A DNA stretch of 64,000 nt from Ailurus styani (GCA_002007465.1 LNAC01000109.1:172037-236036), one strand, 5' to 3'; positions 10,938 through 23,570 are shown, counted from the first letter of the stretch. A program made the numbers and translations. Notes: generated from the sequence alone by a model not told the origin.

Positions 10938-12005
10938 AACTCTGGGCTTCCAACCTTGGACTTCAGGATGACTGAAGTCTGTGAAACAACCAGCCCCTCA
11001 GAGAAAACTGCCTGAATTGATTTTTATTTGCTGAACTGAACAGTTGGCCTGGCATTTGTACAGTTTTACGCACACTTCGCACACGCATCGGACCACGGGT
11101 CTTAAGGATGGCAGCTGGGCACGCAGTCCCGGGCTCTCATGCCAATAGATCGAAAGTGATTCATGAAATTATCCTCAAGCTAAGTGGCAAATTCTATAAT
11201 TATCAGTATTCTTTTTGTGTACGGTACGCGTTTGCATAATTTCTCTGTAGTAGGATGCTGAGAAGTGAAAACAATAAACTAAGAGATCTACCAATTCATT
11301 GGAGCACGAAATTTAAATCCGTGTTTGCTAACAATATTTCAATTTCTGGGCAAATCTAACATGGAGAGAATGAATAATTATATTTCCATCTTTACTTTGG
11401 GAGGAGTCTGTTTATCTATTGCTTTGGTTAAGAATGCTAAAAACCCGGAACTCTCTACTGTGATATTTACCTTTGTCAGATAAATGTATTGCCTAAGACT
11501 GTATTGATTTTGTCTTACAAGCATACTCATCAAGTGATTGCTCTAGGTCTTAGAGTGAGAGAAATTTAGCACTCAGTTTAGGCTTTGGGAATGGTAAGTC
11601 TTTGCTTGAAGAAAATACACCAAAAAAAATATTACTAACCAGTTGTTCATGTGCTTTACAGTTTACAAAACACTTAAAAAATCCTTGATCTGGTTTGATT
11701 CCCTCCCAAACCCTCTAATTAAGGAGACCAAATTTGCCACGAAACTTCTTTCAGTTCCATAGCCACGAGTCCATCTGTGTGTGCTTTTCCACCAATTTGT
11801 ATTCAGATTTATTGTGGATATGCAACTCCTGAGACTCATGTCCCTTAATAGAAAAAGCTTTATTAACCCAAACTGAACCAGGCCATGTTTCACACCCTAT
11901 TTACAGAGGGAGGTCAATTAGAATTAAATTAGTGGATATCAAAATGGCTAACATTTCACCTTTCAACTTCTTGATTCATTCATTCATTCATTCCTAAATA
12001 TGTAT
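10938..12005. other. No gene; unassigned, AT-rich in the middle
   Basis: 11140-11480 is unique-looking AT-rich sequence with several TAAT/ATTA cores. A short (TTCA)n run lies at 11973-11992. No coding signal is visible. Confidence 0.55.
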
Positions 12006-12202
12006 TTTCTTTTAAAGATTTTTTTTATTTATTTGTCAGAAAGAGAGAGAGAGAGCACACAAGCGGGGGGGGGCAGCAGGCAGAGGGAGAAGCAGGCTTC
12101 TCGTTGAGCAGGGAGCCCAATGCGGGACTCGATCCCAGGACCCTGGGATCATGACCTGAGCTGAAGGCAGCTGCCTAACCAACTGAGCCACTCAGGTGTC
12201 CC
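12006..12202 (-). mobile_element. CAN SINE, minus orientation
   Basis: A 'ttttaaagattttttttatt' tail complement, then 'gcagggagcccaatgcggga', 'gggatcatgacctgagctga' and 'actgagccactcaggtgtcc'. Imperfect duplications flank it: 'tcctaaatatgtat' (11992-12005) and 'tcctcaaataggtat' (12203-12217). Confidence 0.94.
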
Positions 12203-12269
12203 TCCTCAAATAGGTATCGAGCATCTATTATGTAAGTGGGTGTATCCTCCCATCTATAGCTAAAATCTT

Positions 12270-12530
12270 GAGGCCACATCGGTGTAGTCGTTAAGAACCC
12301 AGGCTTCAGTACTCATGGATATGACTGGGAACCCCTCCTCTGCCATTTCTCATGTGACCCTGTACATGCTACTTTTCTTCTTCCAGTTTTGGCTTCCTTT
12401 TTGTAAAATATGGATAACAAATGACCCAACACCATTTTAGGGGAAAACAAGAATTTAAAAAATAGCATATAGGAGTATTTAGGACAGCACCTGGTATATC
12501 AAAGGGGCCTAACAAATTATACACTAAAAT
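12270..12530 (+). mobile_element. MIR SINE, near full length
   Basis: 'gtgtagtcgttaagaaccca', 'ctgccatttctcatgtgacc', 'ttgtaaaatatggataacaa' and 'aggacagcacctggtatatc' follow the MIR consensus from 5' tRNA-like part to 3' end. Confidence 0.82.
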
Positions 12531-14104
12531 ATTACTTTACAGTGAAAGCTGCTGTTCAGAAAGTTGACCTCAGCCAGGAAGGTCAACTTTGGCTCTTGTC
12601 GATGGACCACATATTTAAAGGAGGCAGTGTTACTCAGATTTTAGAAACACTGTCTACAAGACATTCTGGAAGCTAATTCCTTGTAATTAGCCATTGTGTC
12701 CCTTTGCATTATTTTGGAGATAAGTCACAGAAAACTCAAGTTAGCTCACAGGGTGAAGAGAATTTACTGGTTCTTGTAAATTTCCAAGCAGTCTTGCTAG
12801 CTTTAGGCAAAGCTTCATCCAGCCGCTCAATAACTGGGAGTTGATTTCTCTTGGTTCCATGGAATGACGGCTTCCTCCTAGAGCTCTGTGTGGCGGCCCC
12901 ACCTCAACTCACAAGTCTCTTTTCAAGTAAACTCAAATGACTGAGGTAGCCGTGAGCCCCACATCTCTCTGGGGCCAGGATTAGGCCAAGGGCATTGAGG
13001 TTCTCACCTCAGATGCGAAACTTAAATAGGCACCCAAAACACTCAGTAGTTGAGATACAGAATATTTTCATGCTATATGTAAACACGTAAGAATTAATGC
13101 AAAAGTCTATGATGAACTAGTATCAAAGATCTTCATCCAAGAACCAAGAGGTGTGGCCAGAGGAATGGAATACATCCACTGGCTTCAGCTACTGAGAGCC
13201 CAGTTGTGGAGTTGAGGGTCGGGTCAGTCCTATTGTCACCAATCTGCTATGAATGGGAGAACTGGCTGCAGAAGAAAAGACCATGAAAATCAGGGCATCG
13301 TCGCTCTAGGAAGGGACCATGAATCTCAGGTGTCAATAACATACATGTCACTCGAGTCATTAATTTAATGAACTGATTCCATCTTTTCTCCAGTCCCTCA
13401 AATAATCTGTTACTTAGCTCAGCTACTATAAATTGATATTTAACATGTCTGTCAAAAAAGCCCATGTTCTGATTATTTTGTTTCCCTACCCCCAGTGTGT
13501 TTGTTTGGTTTTAATGAGGTCAAGAAGGAAGAGGTGACCAATGGGTGGGAGGGTACTAGGTGTTTCTACGCCATTAGAATGTGTGTAGGGAATCACTGAT
13601 ATGGCAGCCCACAATATCATCTTTGGGTCTGCATGCCATCCTAATACAATAGGGGTGTACGTGCATGTGTATGTGCATACTTGGGCACGAACACAAACGC
13701 GGGTCTACACGTAACAGGAAAGCTTGTGGGCGGTGGTTGTGTTAGGGGTGGGAAGTGAGTTTTTCCTCAACTGAGCAATCCAAGCTGTCTAGCTTGGGGA
13801 ACACTCTCCTCTGGGGCACAGCGGTGACTGTCACAAGCACATTCTCAATGATGTCCTCACTGAGTGACTGTCTGATGATACAGGTGCTGTTCACACCTGC
13901 ACCCTTGGGGGTGTGTGTGTGTGTGTATCATATATACGAGGTGTTTTCAGGTGCAGTAGCTTAGCTCCTTATGCAAGGCTGGTGTTTTCACTTCCTCTTT
14001 TAGCAACACCAGCAACAACGAAAACCTCAGGCTTAGACATGTTGCAGCAAGATGTAGCACCAAAGACAAGTAAGTAGAGAGTGGCTGAGATCAGATTCAG
14101 ATAC
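12531..14104. other. No gene; unassigned sequence with a short (GT)n tract
   Basis: A (GT)n tract of about 9 units lies at 13911-13927. 13635-13720 is rich in alternating 'gtgcatgtgtatgtgcatac'-type sequence. No coding or repeat signature could be named elsewhere. Confidence 0.55.
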
Positions 14105-14255
14105 AGATCATTCTGGCCCCGAGTCTCTTTGGTGGCCCCTGGTCCTATAGAGATGAGACCCAGAGTCAGGAGGCTGGACCTACTCCTGGGTGTGTAACTC
14201 GCTGTCTTGCCTTGGGCAGGTCGCTTCCCCTGGCCGGGCCTCGTGTTCTAAGATA
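14105..14255 (+). mobile_element. Probable MIR SINE, eroded
   Basis: 'ggtgtgtaactcgctgtctt' and 'gccttgggcaggtcgcttcc' resemble the MIR core ('ctgtgtgaccttgggcaagtcactt' in the family). Borders are uncertain. Confidence 0.5.
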
Positions 14256-14629
14256 CACCACGAGTGTCACTTTTAAGATCTGTTTTGCCTTACCAGTTCA
14301 GCAACCGTTTTCCACCTGGGAGCTCTCGGACACCTGAGGGACTCCTGGGGGTGACAGCGAGCGTGGTTTAAGCCACTGCACTGGACAGTATCCTTTCCGG
14401 TTCTACCATTTCCTGGTCACCGTCCTGAGTGTTCTTGGAAGGAACCAGAGAAGCCGGGAAATCAAGGAACAGGGGGCATGAAGTAAATGAAGGGCGAAGA
14501 GAGAGAACTCAGGAGCTCAGGCTTCCATTTGGAAGGAGGTGGAGGACCCACCAGGAACTTCATGGCAAGAAACACATCATGGTGACAGATTCCTGCCTTG
14601 CTCTCTGAAAGCCTTTTTCTTTTTACCTT
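14256..14629. other. No gene; unassigned sequence
   Basis: Mixed composition; I see no repeat family or open frame worth naming. Confidence 0.5.
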
Positions 14630-14808
14630 TTCCTTTTATTTTTTTTAGGGTGGGGAGGGGCAAAGGGAGAGGGAGAGAGAGAATCCCTAGGAGGCTTCAC
14701 GCTCAGCTTGGAGTTCAATGCAGGGCTCGATCTCGTGACCCTGAGATCATGACCTGAGGTGAAATTAAGGGTCAGTTGCCTGACTGACTGAACCATCCAG
14801 GCGCCCCT
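14630..14808 (-). mobile_element. CAN SINE, minus orientation
   Basis: T-rich tail complement (14630-14646), purine-rich 'gggagagggagagagagaat', then 'gaccctgagatcatgacctg' and 'gaaccatccaggcgcccct' at the right end. The flanks are both T/C-rich, so no target-site duplication can be defined. Confidence 0.92.
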
Positions 14809-15918
14809 CTTTTTTTCCTTTATTATTATTATTATTTTATTTGCCCTAAGGGGCTTTTCTTCCTTTTTTGCATATACCTTTCGTATTCTTCTAGATCACT
14901 GCCACTGTCCTCTCTGTGAGTTTGGAGTCTCTTTCAGGGAACCTCGAGAAGGGTGGGTATGATAAATGTTAAAGTTGATTTGACTGGGGAGGGGATAATG
15001 AGGATATTAAGCCAGTTTAAAAATGGGTTGGTTTCAAGAACTGCAAGGAGTTGGTAAATAAAGAAAAAAAAAGGAAACCCTTTCTTTTTAGTTTTAAAAC
15101 AAAATCCATAACGGCTTTTCTTCATAAACTGCAATTATTTTTAAATAGCGCTGATGAATAATTTAAAGACCCACTGGGTGAGGCAATTAGTTTTAAGTGT
15201 GGATTAATTGCTTTCTTTATCATCTTCCATATTCCTTTTTTTGCATAATATGGACAGATATTTTATCTTCTTTAAAAATATTTGGTGTTTTCCAAAATAC
15301 TCTGATAGGTGAAAAAGGAAGTTTTCTGTAGCCCTTATAAAATGTGAAGCACGTGCTTCTGAGTCTGTGCCCACCCCTGCTTGGGGGGCTCTAACAAAAT
15401 CCTACCATTTTCTCTTCCCCTCTGGTAACCCAGTAGGTATTACCGGTGGCAGTGGCTATCAGCTTTTGGGGAGCATGACCCTCAGTGAGAAATTGTGGCC
15501 CAGTACAAATACCTACACAGACACATTCATACAAAAGTTATATAGAACAGAAGTTCTTGAAAACAACACTTAAACTCATTTGCACGCCCACTAATATTTT
15601 TCACTCTATGCAGCTTAAAATGTGGTCCAGCATGGTAACCTCTGGAGGAAGGAGGGAGGTCTCTGGGGTGACTGGCTGAGTTCTATTTCTTGACCTGGAC
15701 GGTAGTTAGAGGGGTATTTATCTTGTAATGATAAGTCATTAGGTGGTACAGTCATTGCATATAGTTACCTGTCCTTGTGTCTGATTTTTCTATGTAAGGG
15801 TTAATAATCTGTGTTCCAGCAGTTTGAAAGATACTGTGCTAGGAGCACAGAAACCTGAATGAATAGGATCACAGCTCCCTGTCAATCTGTATTTTGTTCT
15901 TTTTCTTTTTCTTTTTTT
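14809..15918. other. No gene; unassigned, AT-rich with homeodomain-type cores at 15120-15260
   Basis: (TTA)n at 14820-14837. 15120-15260 carries several TAATTA/ATTAATT-like cores in apparently unique sequence. A T-rich run leads into the next SINE. No coding signal is seen. Confidence 0.55.
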
Positions 15919-16097
15919 CTTTTTTTTTTTTTTAAGATTTATTGATTTGAGGGAGTGAAAGCGAGAGAGATCACAGAGAGGGAGGGAGAAGTAGACTTGC
16001 TGCTGAGCAGGGAGCCCAATGGGGGTCTCCATCCCAGGACCCTGAGATCATGAGCTGAAGGCAGACACTTAACTGACTGGGCCACCCAGACGCCCCC
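15919..16097 (-). mobile_element. CAN SINE, minus orientation
   Basis: A 15-T tail complement, then 'aagatttattgatttgaggg', 'gctgagcagggagcccaatg', 'ggaccctgagatcatgagct' and 'actgggccacccagacgccc'. No clear duplication; the left flank is low-complexity. Confidence 0.95.
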
Positions 16098-16589
16098 ATG
16101 AGTCTCGCTTTCTGACCCAAGTCCGTCCCCAACTAGTGGCTTTCCTGAGATATTGGTCAGGTCAGGCACTTAGGTGGGGTCTATAGTTTCTTTGGAAGGA
16201 GGCATTCATACACAGGAGAAAGAGAGAGACCAAGACACAAAGAGGGAGCATTTTACTGCTGCAGACTTCAAACTTTGTCTTTTCTCCCCTTTAATCTTTC
16301 TATGCCAATCAGTTCCTTCTAATGGGTGCCTGTGAGTTAACACTGTGTATTTATTTCCCTCATGTTATTGATCTGTCTTGAAATGGTCTTAAAGAACCAA
16401 TCGACCTTAGAATACGATGTCTGTAGCATGATGGGAGCTGAAATCTTGGGATCTAGCCTTGGTCCTGACCTGCAATAGCTTTGTGGTCTTGGGTGAAGGG
16501 AAGTGGATGTCTTTGCATCAGTCAGGAGCAATCACTTTGACTATTTTTGTTCTCCAAGGACATAAAGGCGTGGGCTTTTATCTCCCAAG
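16098..16589. other. No gene; unassigned sequence
   Basis: Nothing recognisable except short chance open frames. Confidence 0.5.
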
Positions 16590-17050
16590 CAGCACAGTTT
16601 TTATTCAGTGTTAAGAATAATTATTCAGGACCTGGAAGTAAGGTCAATAGGCAGCGGCATGTCCTCTGAATGTCGTGGATGTCTTCAGACCCACCAAAGA
16701 TGGGCAGGGTATTTTGTTCAACCCTCTGCTTACGATTGGTTAAAGGTCCAGACATATTAACGTGGAGCTTTTTGTCCAGCAGAGATACGAGTGATTTCTA
16801 TCTGATTGAACCGATGACCCCAAATGTTACAGTTTATTACCTTGTTGAACTTTAAATGGTTTTGTGTCTAACCCAGAAATCATACCCTAACATTTCTTTG
16901 GTTAAATATCCAGTCCTTGCAATGTTCTTCGCCTGAGTCTTAATGTATTACTGGTTTCTTCATTAATTAATGAATTGAGTCAAACCTTTGACATATGTTC
17001 ATTTTATATTTACACGAGAGTCAAAGTTTTATCTTTTTTAAAATTATGCT
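16590..17050 (+). repeat. Unassigned dispersed repeat, copy 1 (pairs with 30735-31220)
   Basis: It aligns by eye with 30735-31220 in the same orientation across about 450 bp. Shared landmarks include 'tttttgtccagcagagatac' here against 'tttttgtccagtggagatac' there, 'ttgtgtctaacccagaaat' against 'ttgtgtctagtccagaaat', and 'gttcattttatatttacacg' against 'gttcattttatatttgcatg'. The family is not known to me with confidence; an ERVL-type LTR is one possibility. Confidence 0.6.
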
Positions 17051-17493
17051 TTTTGTAGGTTGCTGTACAGAGATGCCTAAGAGGACTAACCTGACAGAGT
17101 CGATTATGCTGGGTTGCCTAAGATGTGCATCGCAAGGGCCATGTGAGCCCAGGCTTGTCTTTTCTTGCTTCCAGAATGATCCCCAAGTGACAAGAGAGCT
17201 CTAACTTGGCTGGCCTTCTGTTTCTCTAGATTTCTTATGTTTTTCAGACCTACAGATGCTGTATGTTTGTTCAGATTCTCGTTTATTATTCCCATAGGTG
17301 GGCACCGTAACTGGGAATTTGTGATCTCCTGCAAATAGACGATGGGTATCTGGTCTCTAGAGGTGAGACAGACGTTCTCACTTGATAGTCTTTTAAGAAA
17401 ACCTATATGGTTATTTGTGAGCACAAATAAGTGAAGAATTTCAAGCTTGTTAGAAAGAAGAGTTGAGATCTGAACCAGTGCATTCAAAAATAT

Positions 17494-17494
<1 letters not shown>
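17051..17494. other. No gene; unassigned sequence
   Basis: A 127-codon minus-strand open frame (17104-17487) has no recognisable domain, and no splice or conservation evidence is visible. I treat it as chance. Confidence 0.5.
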
Positions 17495-17533
<39 letters not shown>

Positions 17534-17713
17534 TTTGAGAGAGAGAGAGAGAGCATGAGTGCGGGTGGGTAGAGGGAGAGAGAGAGAGACTCAAGCAGAC
17601 TCCCCACTGAATGTGGAGCCTGATGTGGGGCTGGATCTCACCACCCTGAAATCATGACCTGAGCTGAAATTGAGAGTCTGTCACTAAACTAACTGAGTGA
17701 ACCAGGCACCCCC
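17495..17713 (-). mobile_element. CAN SINE, minus orientation, with long (TTTA)n tail
   Basis: (TTTA)n from 17495 to 17535, purine-rich part, then 'gatctcaccaccctgaaatc', 'atgacctgagctgaaattga' and 'ctgagtgaaccaggcacccc'. The long tail is a microsatellite likely to vary between individuals. Confidence 0.93.
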
Positions 17714-18029
17714 AAACTAGTTGACTTTTGTATTTCTGGGATTATTTTTCACTGGAGGCTGGATGAAGCCATAGAGTTGAAGCCATGTGCTCTCTCTCTG
17801 TGTCTGGAGGTCTGTGTGTCTGTGGTTCAGAAAAGACTTTGGTATCTCATTGTTCAAGTATGAAAGGTTTTCTTACTTCTAGATTAATTGTTACATCTTA
17901 AAATCAAGGAGTTGTAATCCAACTTGATTTCAGAAATTGGTAAATCGTATGTAAATTTCATATTTTCCAAATTTACAGAAAATAAAGAAACCTCACTTTT
18001 AAGTACTAGATTTTTAAAAATGCTCCAAA

Positions 18030-18105
18030 CGGAGAGGGCTTCTCCCTGTCACTCTCCCTCTGTGTTCTCTCCCTCTTTCTCTCAAATGTATAAATAAATG
18101 GCAAT
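18030..18105 (+). mobile_element. CAN SINE 3' remnant
   Basis: Only the CT-rich part and tail remain: 'ggcttctccctgtcactctc', 'ctttctctcaaatgtataaa'. The tRNA-derived head is absent. Confidence 0.6.
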
Positions 18106-18840
18106 GTTAGCTCATAAATCCTTTAATATAAGAATCTAAGTTCCACATAGTTAAGATCAATCTTTGGAAAAATTAGACTAGCTTAATGATTTTGGTTTAA
18201 AACTACAAAATAAGTATACATCTTTTCCTTGATTTTGTTAGTATGGAGTTCTCATGAACTTCCTATCCTTTTAATACTGGTTTACTGATCAAATAATCTA
18301 ACATTATTTCTGCATGGCATTTAAGATTCAGAAAAATGTAAATTTTATTTCACTAACTCCAAAGGATAATTCTGACAAGTGTTTCCATCACAGTATTTCT
18401 GCTCTGTAGTATGTCAGCATGGACATAACTTTATAACATCATCAGATAACTTGAAACCCTGAATTATATTACACTGAGTTCATTGATAATTGTCATTTAC
18501 CTACATAATTTGTAAGTAAGCATGAATAATGAAACATTAATTTCTAAGCACAGTTTTAAATTTATATACTTGACTTATTTTTATATGCTAAAGAATGGCA
18601 TAGTTCTGGGCCATTTTAAGGAAACTTGCTCATTGTTATCACACGAAGAAGGAGGAAAGAAGCACATAGGTATAGATAGTTCTGTTATATCTATTTGTGA
18701 ACTTTGATAGTTTACTATGATGTTTATGTACAACAGTGACGTTTCGATTACCTTCCTTCCAGTTTTCTCTGTGAAATTATTTTGGTGAAAGTGAGGTATT
18801 TTGATTAAGAATTATGATTAGTATTGATGGTAGTGGCTCT
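18106..18840. other. No gene; AT-rich unassigned sequence
   Basis: AT-rich throughout with no clear repeat or coding signature. It may be further decayed L1. Confidence 0.5.
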
Positions 18841-21040
18841 AACCCTTCTTCTTCAACATCATCCTGGAGGTGCTAGTCAGCAGAAGAAAAAAGCAACAAG
18901 AAGAAATAAAAGGTATATTGATTAGAAATAAATGTCTTCACTCTCAAATGGCATAGTCGCCTACATAGAAGATCCAAAGAGGCTCCTAAAATTAATAAAT
19001 GAATTTGGCAAGGATGGACGTTACAAGGTCAATATATAACAATCAGTTATATTTTCATATGTATTAGCAATGAATATTTGAAATTGAAATCGAAAAAGCA
19101 CTACCATTTACATCAGTTCCCAAAACTTAGAAATACATAGGTATAAATCTAACAAGTTAAGTTAAACATCTATTTGCTGAAAATGGTAGTACAATGATCA
19201 ATAGAATAAAAGAAGAAATAAATAGATGCTAATGGATGGGAAGACTCAATATTGTCAAGATGTCACTTCTCCCCAAATTGAATCAAGCCCAGGATTATTG
19301 TAGAAGTTGTCAAGCTGATTCTAAAATTAACAGAGAAAGGCAAAGAATATAGAAGAGCCAAAGTATATTTTAAAAATAACAAAGTTGGAGGACTCATACT
19401 ACCTGATTTCAACAATTATTTTAAAGCTACACTAATCAGGGGCACCTGGGTGACTCAGTCAGTTAAGTGTCTGCCTTTGGCTCACGCCATGATCTCAGGG
19501 TCCTGGCATTGAGACCTGTGTCAGGCGCTCTGCTCAGTGGGGAGTTTGCTTCCCCCCTCACTGTCCCTCTGCGCTCCATCTTTCTCTCTCTCAAATAAAT
19601 AAATAAAATCTTTAAAAAATAAAGAAAATAAAGCTGCATTAATCAAAACAGAGTGGTACTGACAAAAGTATAGACACATAGATCAATGGAACAGAATAGA
19701 GAGTCCTGTTGGAGACCTTTAATTTATGGTTAATAGAGGCTGAAAAAAGTACAAAGGTGATACTAAAGAAATTATAATCTTTTCAACAAATGTTATAGTA
19801 ACTGGGGATCCATATATGGAAGAATGACTCTCAATCCATACCTTGTCTAAAGTGCAAACTATAAAACTTCTAGAAGAAAACCCAGGAGAAAATTTTTGTG
19901 ATCTTAGGTGAGGCAATAATTTCTTAGACATGATGCCTATAAACTATGAATCCTACAAGAACAAAAATGGTAAGTCACACTTGATTGGAATGAAACACAT
20001 TTGCTTTCAGAAGGCACTATAAAAAGAATGAAAATGCCAGCCAAGTATTAGCAGAAAATGTCTGCTAAACACCTATATGATAAAAGACTTGCATCTAAAA
20101 TATACAAGAACTCTCTAAACTCAAAAAATGGAAAGAAGCAGCCCAAATAGAAAATGGTCAAAAGGATCAAACGGGCATTTTACTAATGAAGATATATGGA
20201 AGGCAAATATGCATATGAAAAGAAGCTCATCATCATTAGTCTCTAGGGATATGCAAATTAGGCCATCAAAAATACCACTGTATAATTGTTAGCACAGCCG
20301 AAACACCCCCACCAACAACGATGGAAACCAACCAAGGAACAACAATAAAAACTTGATAATATCACATGCTGCTGCAGGTATGAAGCAACTGGAACCCTTC
20401 TGTGTTGTGATAAGAAAGCAAAGTAGTATAGTCCCATTGGAAATACCATAAGACCCAGGAGCCTAACTCCTAGACATACCTGTGTAACAGCAAAATTTAT
20501 GTTTACACAAAACTTTGTATGTGAATGTTTATCAAGTCTTTATTCATAATTCACTCAACAAGGGAAAAATCCAAGCATCCTTTAGCCTACGATTAGATAT
20601 ACTGTTGTCCACGTCTACAATGGAATACTACTTAGCAGTGGAAAGGAACAAACTATGGAGACACACAACCATAGGAATGAAGCTCAAGTGAGTTTCTGAA
20701 GCACTAAATGAGGGAGGCGGAACTCAAAAGGCTGCACACATGCTGTAAGATTCCATTTATGGAATCTTCTAGAATAAGCAAAACTGTAGGTTTAAAAAAA
20801 AAAAAGCAAAACTATAGGGACAGAAAACATATCAGTGGCTGCCAGGGGCTGGAAGTGTGATGATGAAGGGTTAATTGAAAAAGGTGTGAGGGGATTTGGG
20901 GGTATGCGTAAAGAACTGTTGTATGTCTTGACCTTGGTGGTGGTTACCCGGCTAAACACAGGTCATGTATTGGAACTACAGGGCTGTCCATGACGAAACA
21001 GTGAATTTGACTATGTAAATTATACCTCAAAAATAGTGTT
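18841..21040 (+). mobile_element. Old LINE-1: ORF2 3' third plus 3'UTR, split by a SINE
   Basis: 'ttcttcaacatcatcctgga' followed by 'ggtgctagtcagcag' corresponds to '[10 protein letters not shown]' of L1 reverse transcriptase. 'tacatagaagatccaaagag' corresponds to the 'YVENPKD' region just after the FADD motif. The body continues through 'ggaatactacttagcagtgg' and the 3'UTR phrases 'ggctgccaggggctggaagt' and 'gtaaattatacctcaaaaat'. It is riddled with stops and frameshifts, so no protein is possible. A CAN SINE (19439-19629) interrupts it. It is truncated 5' just before the reverse transcriptase active site. Confidence 0.88.
19439..19629 (+). mobile_element. CAN SINE nested in the old L1
   Basis: 'ggcacctgggtgactcagtc', 'catgatctcagggtcctggc', CT-rich part, '(aaata)n...aaatctttaaaa' tail. 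Duplications 'aaagctacactaatca' (19423-19438) and 'aaagctgcattaatca' (19630-19645) differ at two positions. Confidence 0.95.
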
Positions 21041-22877
21041 GATGCTCAAAACTATACAAGGAGTGTTAGTGATGGAGAAGTTGAACTATGTATGTGACGT
21101 GATGGGATTAAGCTTTGTTTTCTCAAGAAAAACAGACTGTTGTTGATTTGTCCTAAAATGTCAGTTTGTTCCAGAATACAAGAGCTTAGTGAGTATGTAC
21201 AGCAAGATGTAGAGGATATGAAAGCAATGGATTTTATTTGTCTGGGTTTTATAATACCAGAGTCTGAAAAGAGGATACAAAATGTGTTAAAATTTTGGCA
21301 AAGTTTGCCCAATTTTGATGGGCTTATTCATAAGACTATGTAAAAGAAAAAAATCATGAAGGCTCTTCTGCTACTACTATATTAACTCATAACTTCTATT
21401 TGGTATTCTCTCTGTGAAAATAATAAATTTGTTTTACAGCTCTTATCCATCTAGATAGTAAAGATGCTGGATCCCACTGGAATAATTTTCTGGCCTTTGT
21501 GTTGACTTTATCTCGTCTTTGATTATTTAAAAACCAGTAACAACAACAAAGAACAAAATGTCTTCACCATAAAGAAGCTTGGGTTTCTTACAATCACCTT
21601 GCCTTTAAAATATATACAAATATTATATCGTCACTTTGACCAAATAGGTAGCCGTATTGTTTCCCTCAGGCACCTATGAGCCTACCTTAATCCAGTCACT
21701 AAATCTTTGTTTTGGCCCAAGTTTGGCCCACGTTTGAACCCTAAATTGAGAAAAATAAAATGACATTCCCAGGATATTTTTTTTACATCAGAAACAGTAT
21801 TTTAGATTTTCAAGAGGTCCCCTGGAAATCATAAGGGTGTGTGATTTCAGCTTCTAAAAACAGATGCTGGAAATAATCAGAGTATTTTTGTTTTGCTTTA
21901 CTCTATAGCTTTCGATCAGTTCAAGATTATCATAAGAGCTGCATGGCAAAAATTGTCAAATCAAAAGATGTTCAGACTTCCCTAGGTTAAGTTTCCAGAG
22001 CCGAAAGTATTAATTCAGATATTTCAGTGGTTGTACACGTTACAGGAATGCCCTGGAGATTGGTCGATACTCTTGCTATCCATACCATGTTCTTACCCTC
22101 AGGGGAAACAGCAATCAAAGTCTGATGAGATAGTTATGCACTCTACCCTAGTAGAGATTTTCTTCTCCATTCTGATATTATTGATTACAATAATGAATTA
22201 ACCATGGTCATTCAGTTTCATAATCAAAGGGCCTTCTGCCTTCTTCTGATGCTTGCCTGAAGGTTGAACAGCCTAGCATTTGTGTCTTCAGCAACAAAGG
22301 TCAGCCACAGAGCCTCCAGGAAAGGGATTGTATCAAATACTCTCAACTGTCGATAGGTCTAAGAATAGATCTTGGGTACAGGTCTCTGAGTGGATGTAGC
22401 CGAAACAGCTTTCAGATTGTATCAGTAGAGTGAGTCAGAATTTCAAGGACTCTTTAAAGAAGTCTACCGTGTGAGACCAGATTGCTTACCCAGATCCAGA
22501 AGAATGAGAATTAATTATATGGGGCCAAATGGACCGATGAGGGAAATTTAATTGGGGTAGTTCGTTTGCAGTACTGTTGATGTTGTTTTAATGTTCTATA
22601 TTTTATGTATTTTATGGGCATAGATGAAAACGTGAGAAAGCCTTTTCTCCTTTTTTCTTCACTTCACTTCAATTTGGTAGACTATTTTTAAACCAAAGGG
22701 ATACTGATTCTTGCTTGATTCCTCAGAGTTCAGAAATAATACTTATACCAAGTCTCCTTATTTTTTTAATGACCGTGAATTTATTTGCATGAATTCATAA
22801 CAATCTGTCCTCGTGTTTATCAGACTATAATTGAACAGATCAAGTGTACAACCAAGGCCATAACTAGATGTCAGATT
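21041..22877. other. No gene; 1.8 kb unassigned sequence
   Basis: Mostly AT-rich and unique-looking. A 67-codon plus-strand open frame at 21140-21343 has no recognisable domain. I see no named repeat family; old decayed repeats are possible. Confidence 0.5.
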
Positions 22878-22891
22878 TGAGGAGGATTCTC

Positions 22892-23110
22892 TATCATTTT
22901 TTTATTTTTTAAAGATTTTATGTATTTATTTGACAGAGAGAGGGAGCGCGAGTGAGAGAGAGCACAAGGAGGGGGAGCAACAGAGGGAGAGGAGGAAGCA
23001 GACTCCCTCCCCCATGAGCAGGGAGCCCAATGCAGGATTCATCCCAGGACCCTGAGATCATGACTTGAGCCGAAGACAGATGCTTAACCTACTGAGCCAC
23101 CCAGGTGCCC
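22892..23110 (-). mobile_element. CAN SINE, minus orientation, with target-site duplication
   Basis: Tail complement 'ttttttattttttaaagatt', purine-rich part, 'gagcagggagcccaatgcag', 'gaccctgagatcatgacttg', 'actgagccacccaggtgccc'. A 14-bp perfect duplication 'tgaggaggattctc' at 22878-22891 and 23111-23124. Confidence 0.96.
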
Positions 23111-23219
23111 TGAGGAGGATTCTCATTTATTAGGTATGACAAACCCATGGTTAAGGAAAATTACTGCCATGGTTACTTTATGATTGCCCCATGAGGTACT
23201 TAGGTTAAATATTATTTAT

Positions 23220-23570
23220 GGGTGTGTCTGTGAGGGTGTTTCTGGGTGAGGTTAGCATTTGAAGCAATACTCAGTCAACTAGATTTCCTTCCCTAGTGTG
23301 AGCAGGCATCACCCATTCTGTCGAGAGCCTGAATAGAACAAAAAGGCAGAGGAAGGATGAATTCATCCTCCTTTTGCTCCCAGTCTGCCTACTGGAGTTG
23401 GGATATCACCTTTCACCATAGTTCTGGGATTTAACCATAGATGCCCCTTCACATTCAGACTCGAATGACACCACCAGTTTTTTTTGAACCTCAGGATTAC
23501 AAACAGCATGATCATGGAACTTCCTTGTCTCCATGATTACCTGAAGCAATTCCTAGAATACATCTTTTAT
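23220..23570 (+). repeat. Ancient LTR-like repeat, left part (interrupted by the full-length L1)
   Basis: 'tgggtgaggttagcatttga', 'ccctagtgtgagcaggcatc' and 'agcctgaatagaacaaaaag' match, from memory, a common old mammalian LTR-like repeat that ends '...tggctaatacaat'. Its last 50 bases lie beyond the L1 at 30209-30262. Family name not assigned. Confidence 0.55.

Noticed and set aside
17104..17487. 127-codon minus-strand open frame
   Set aside because: No domain, no similarity recognised and no splice context; it ends at a SINE boundary region in AT-rich sequence.
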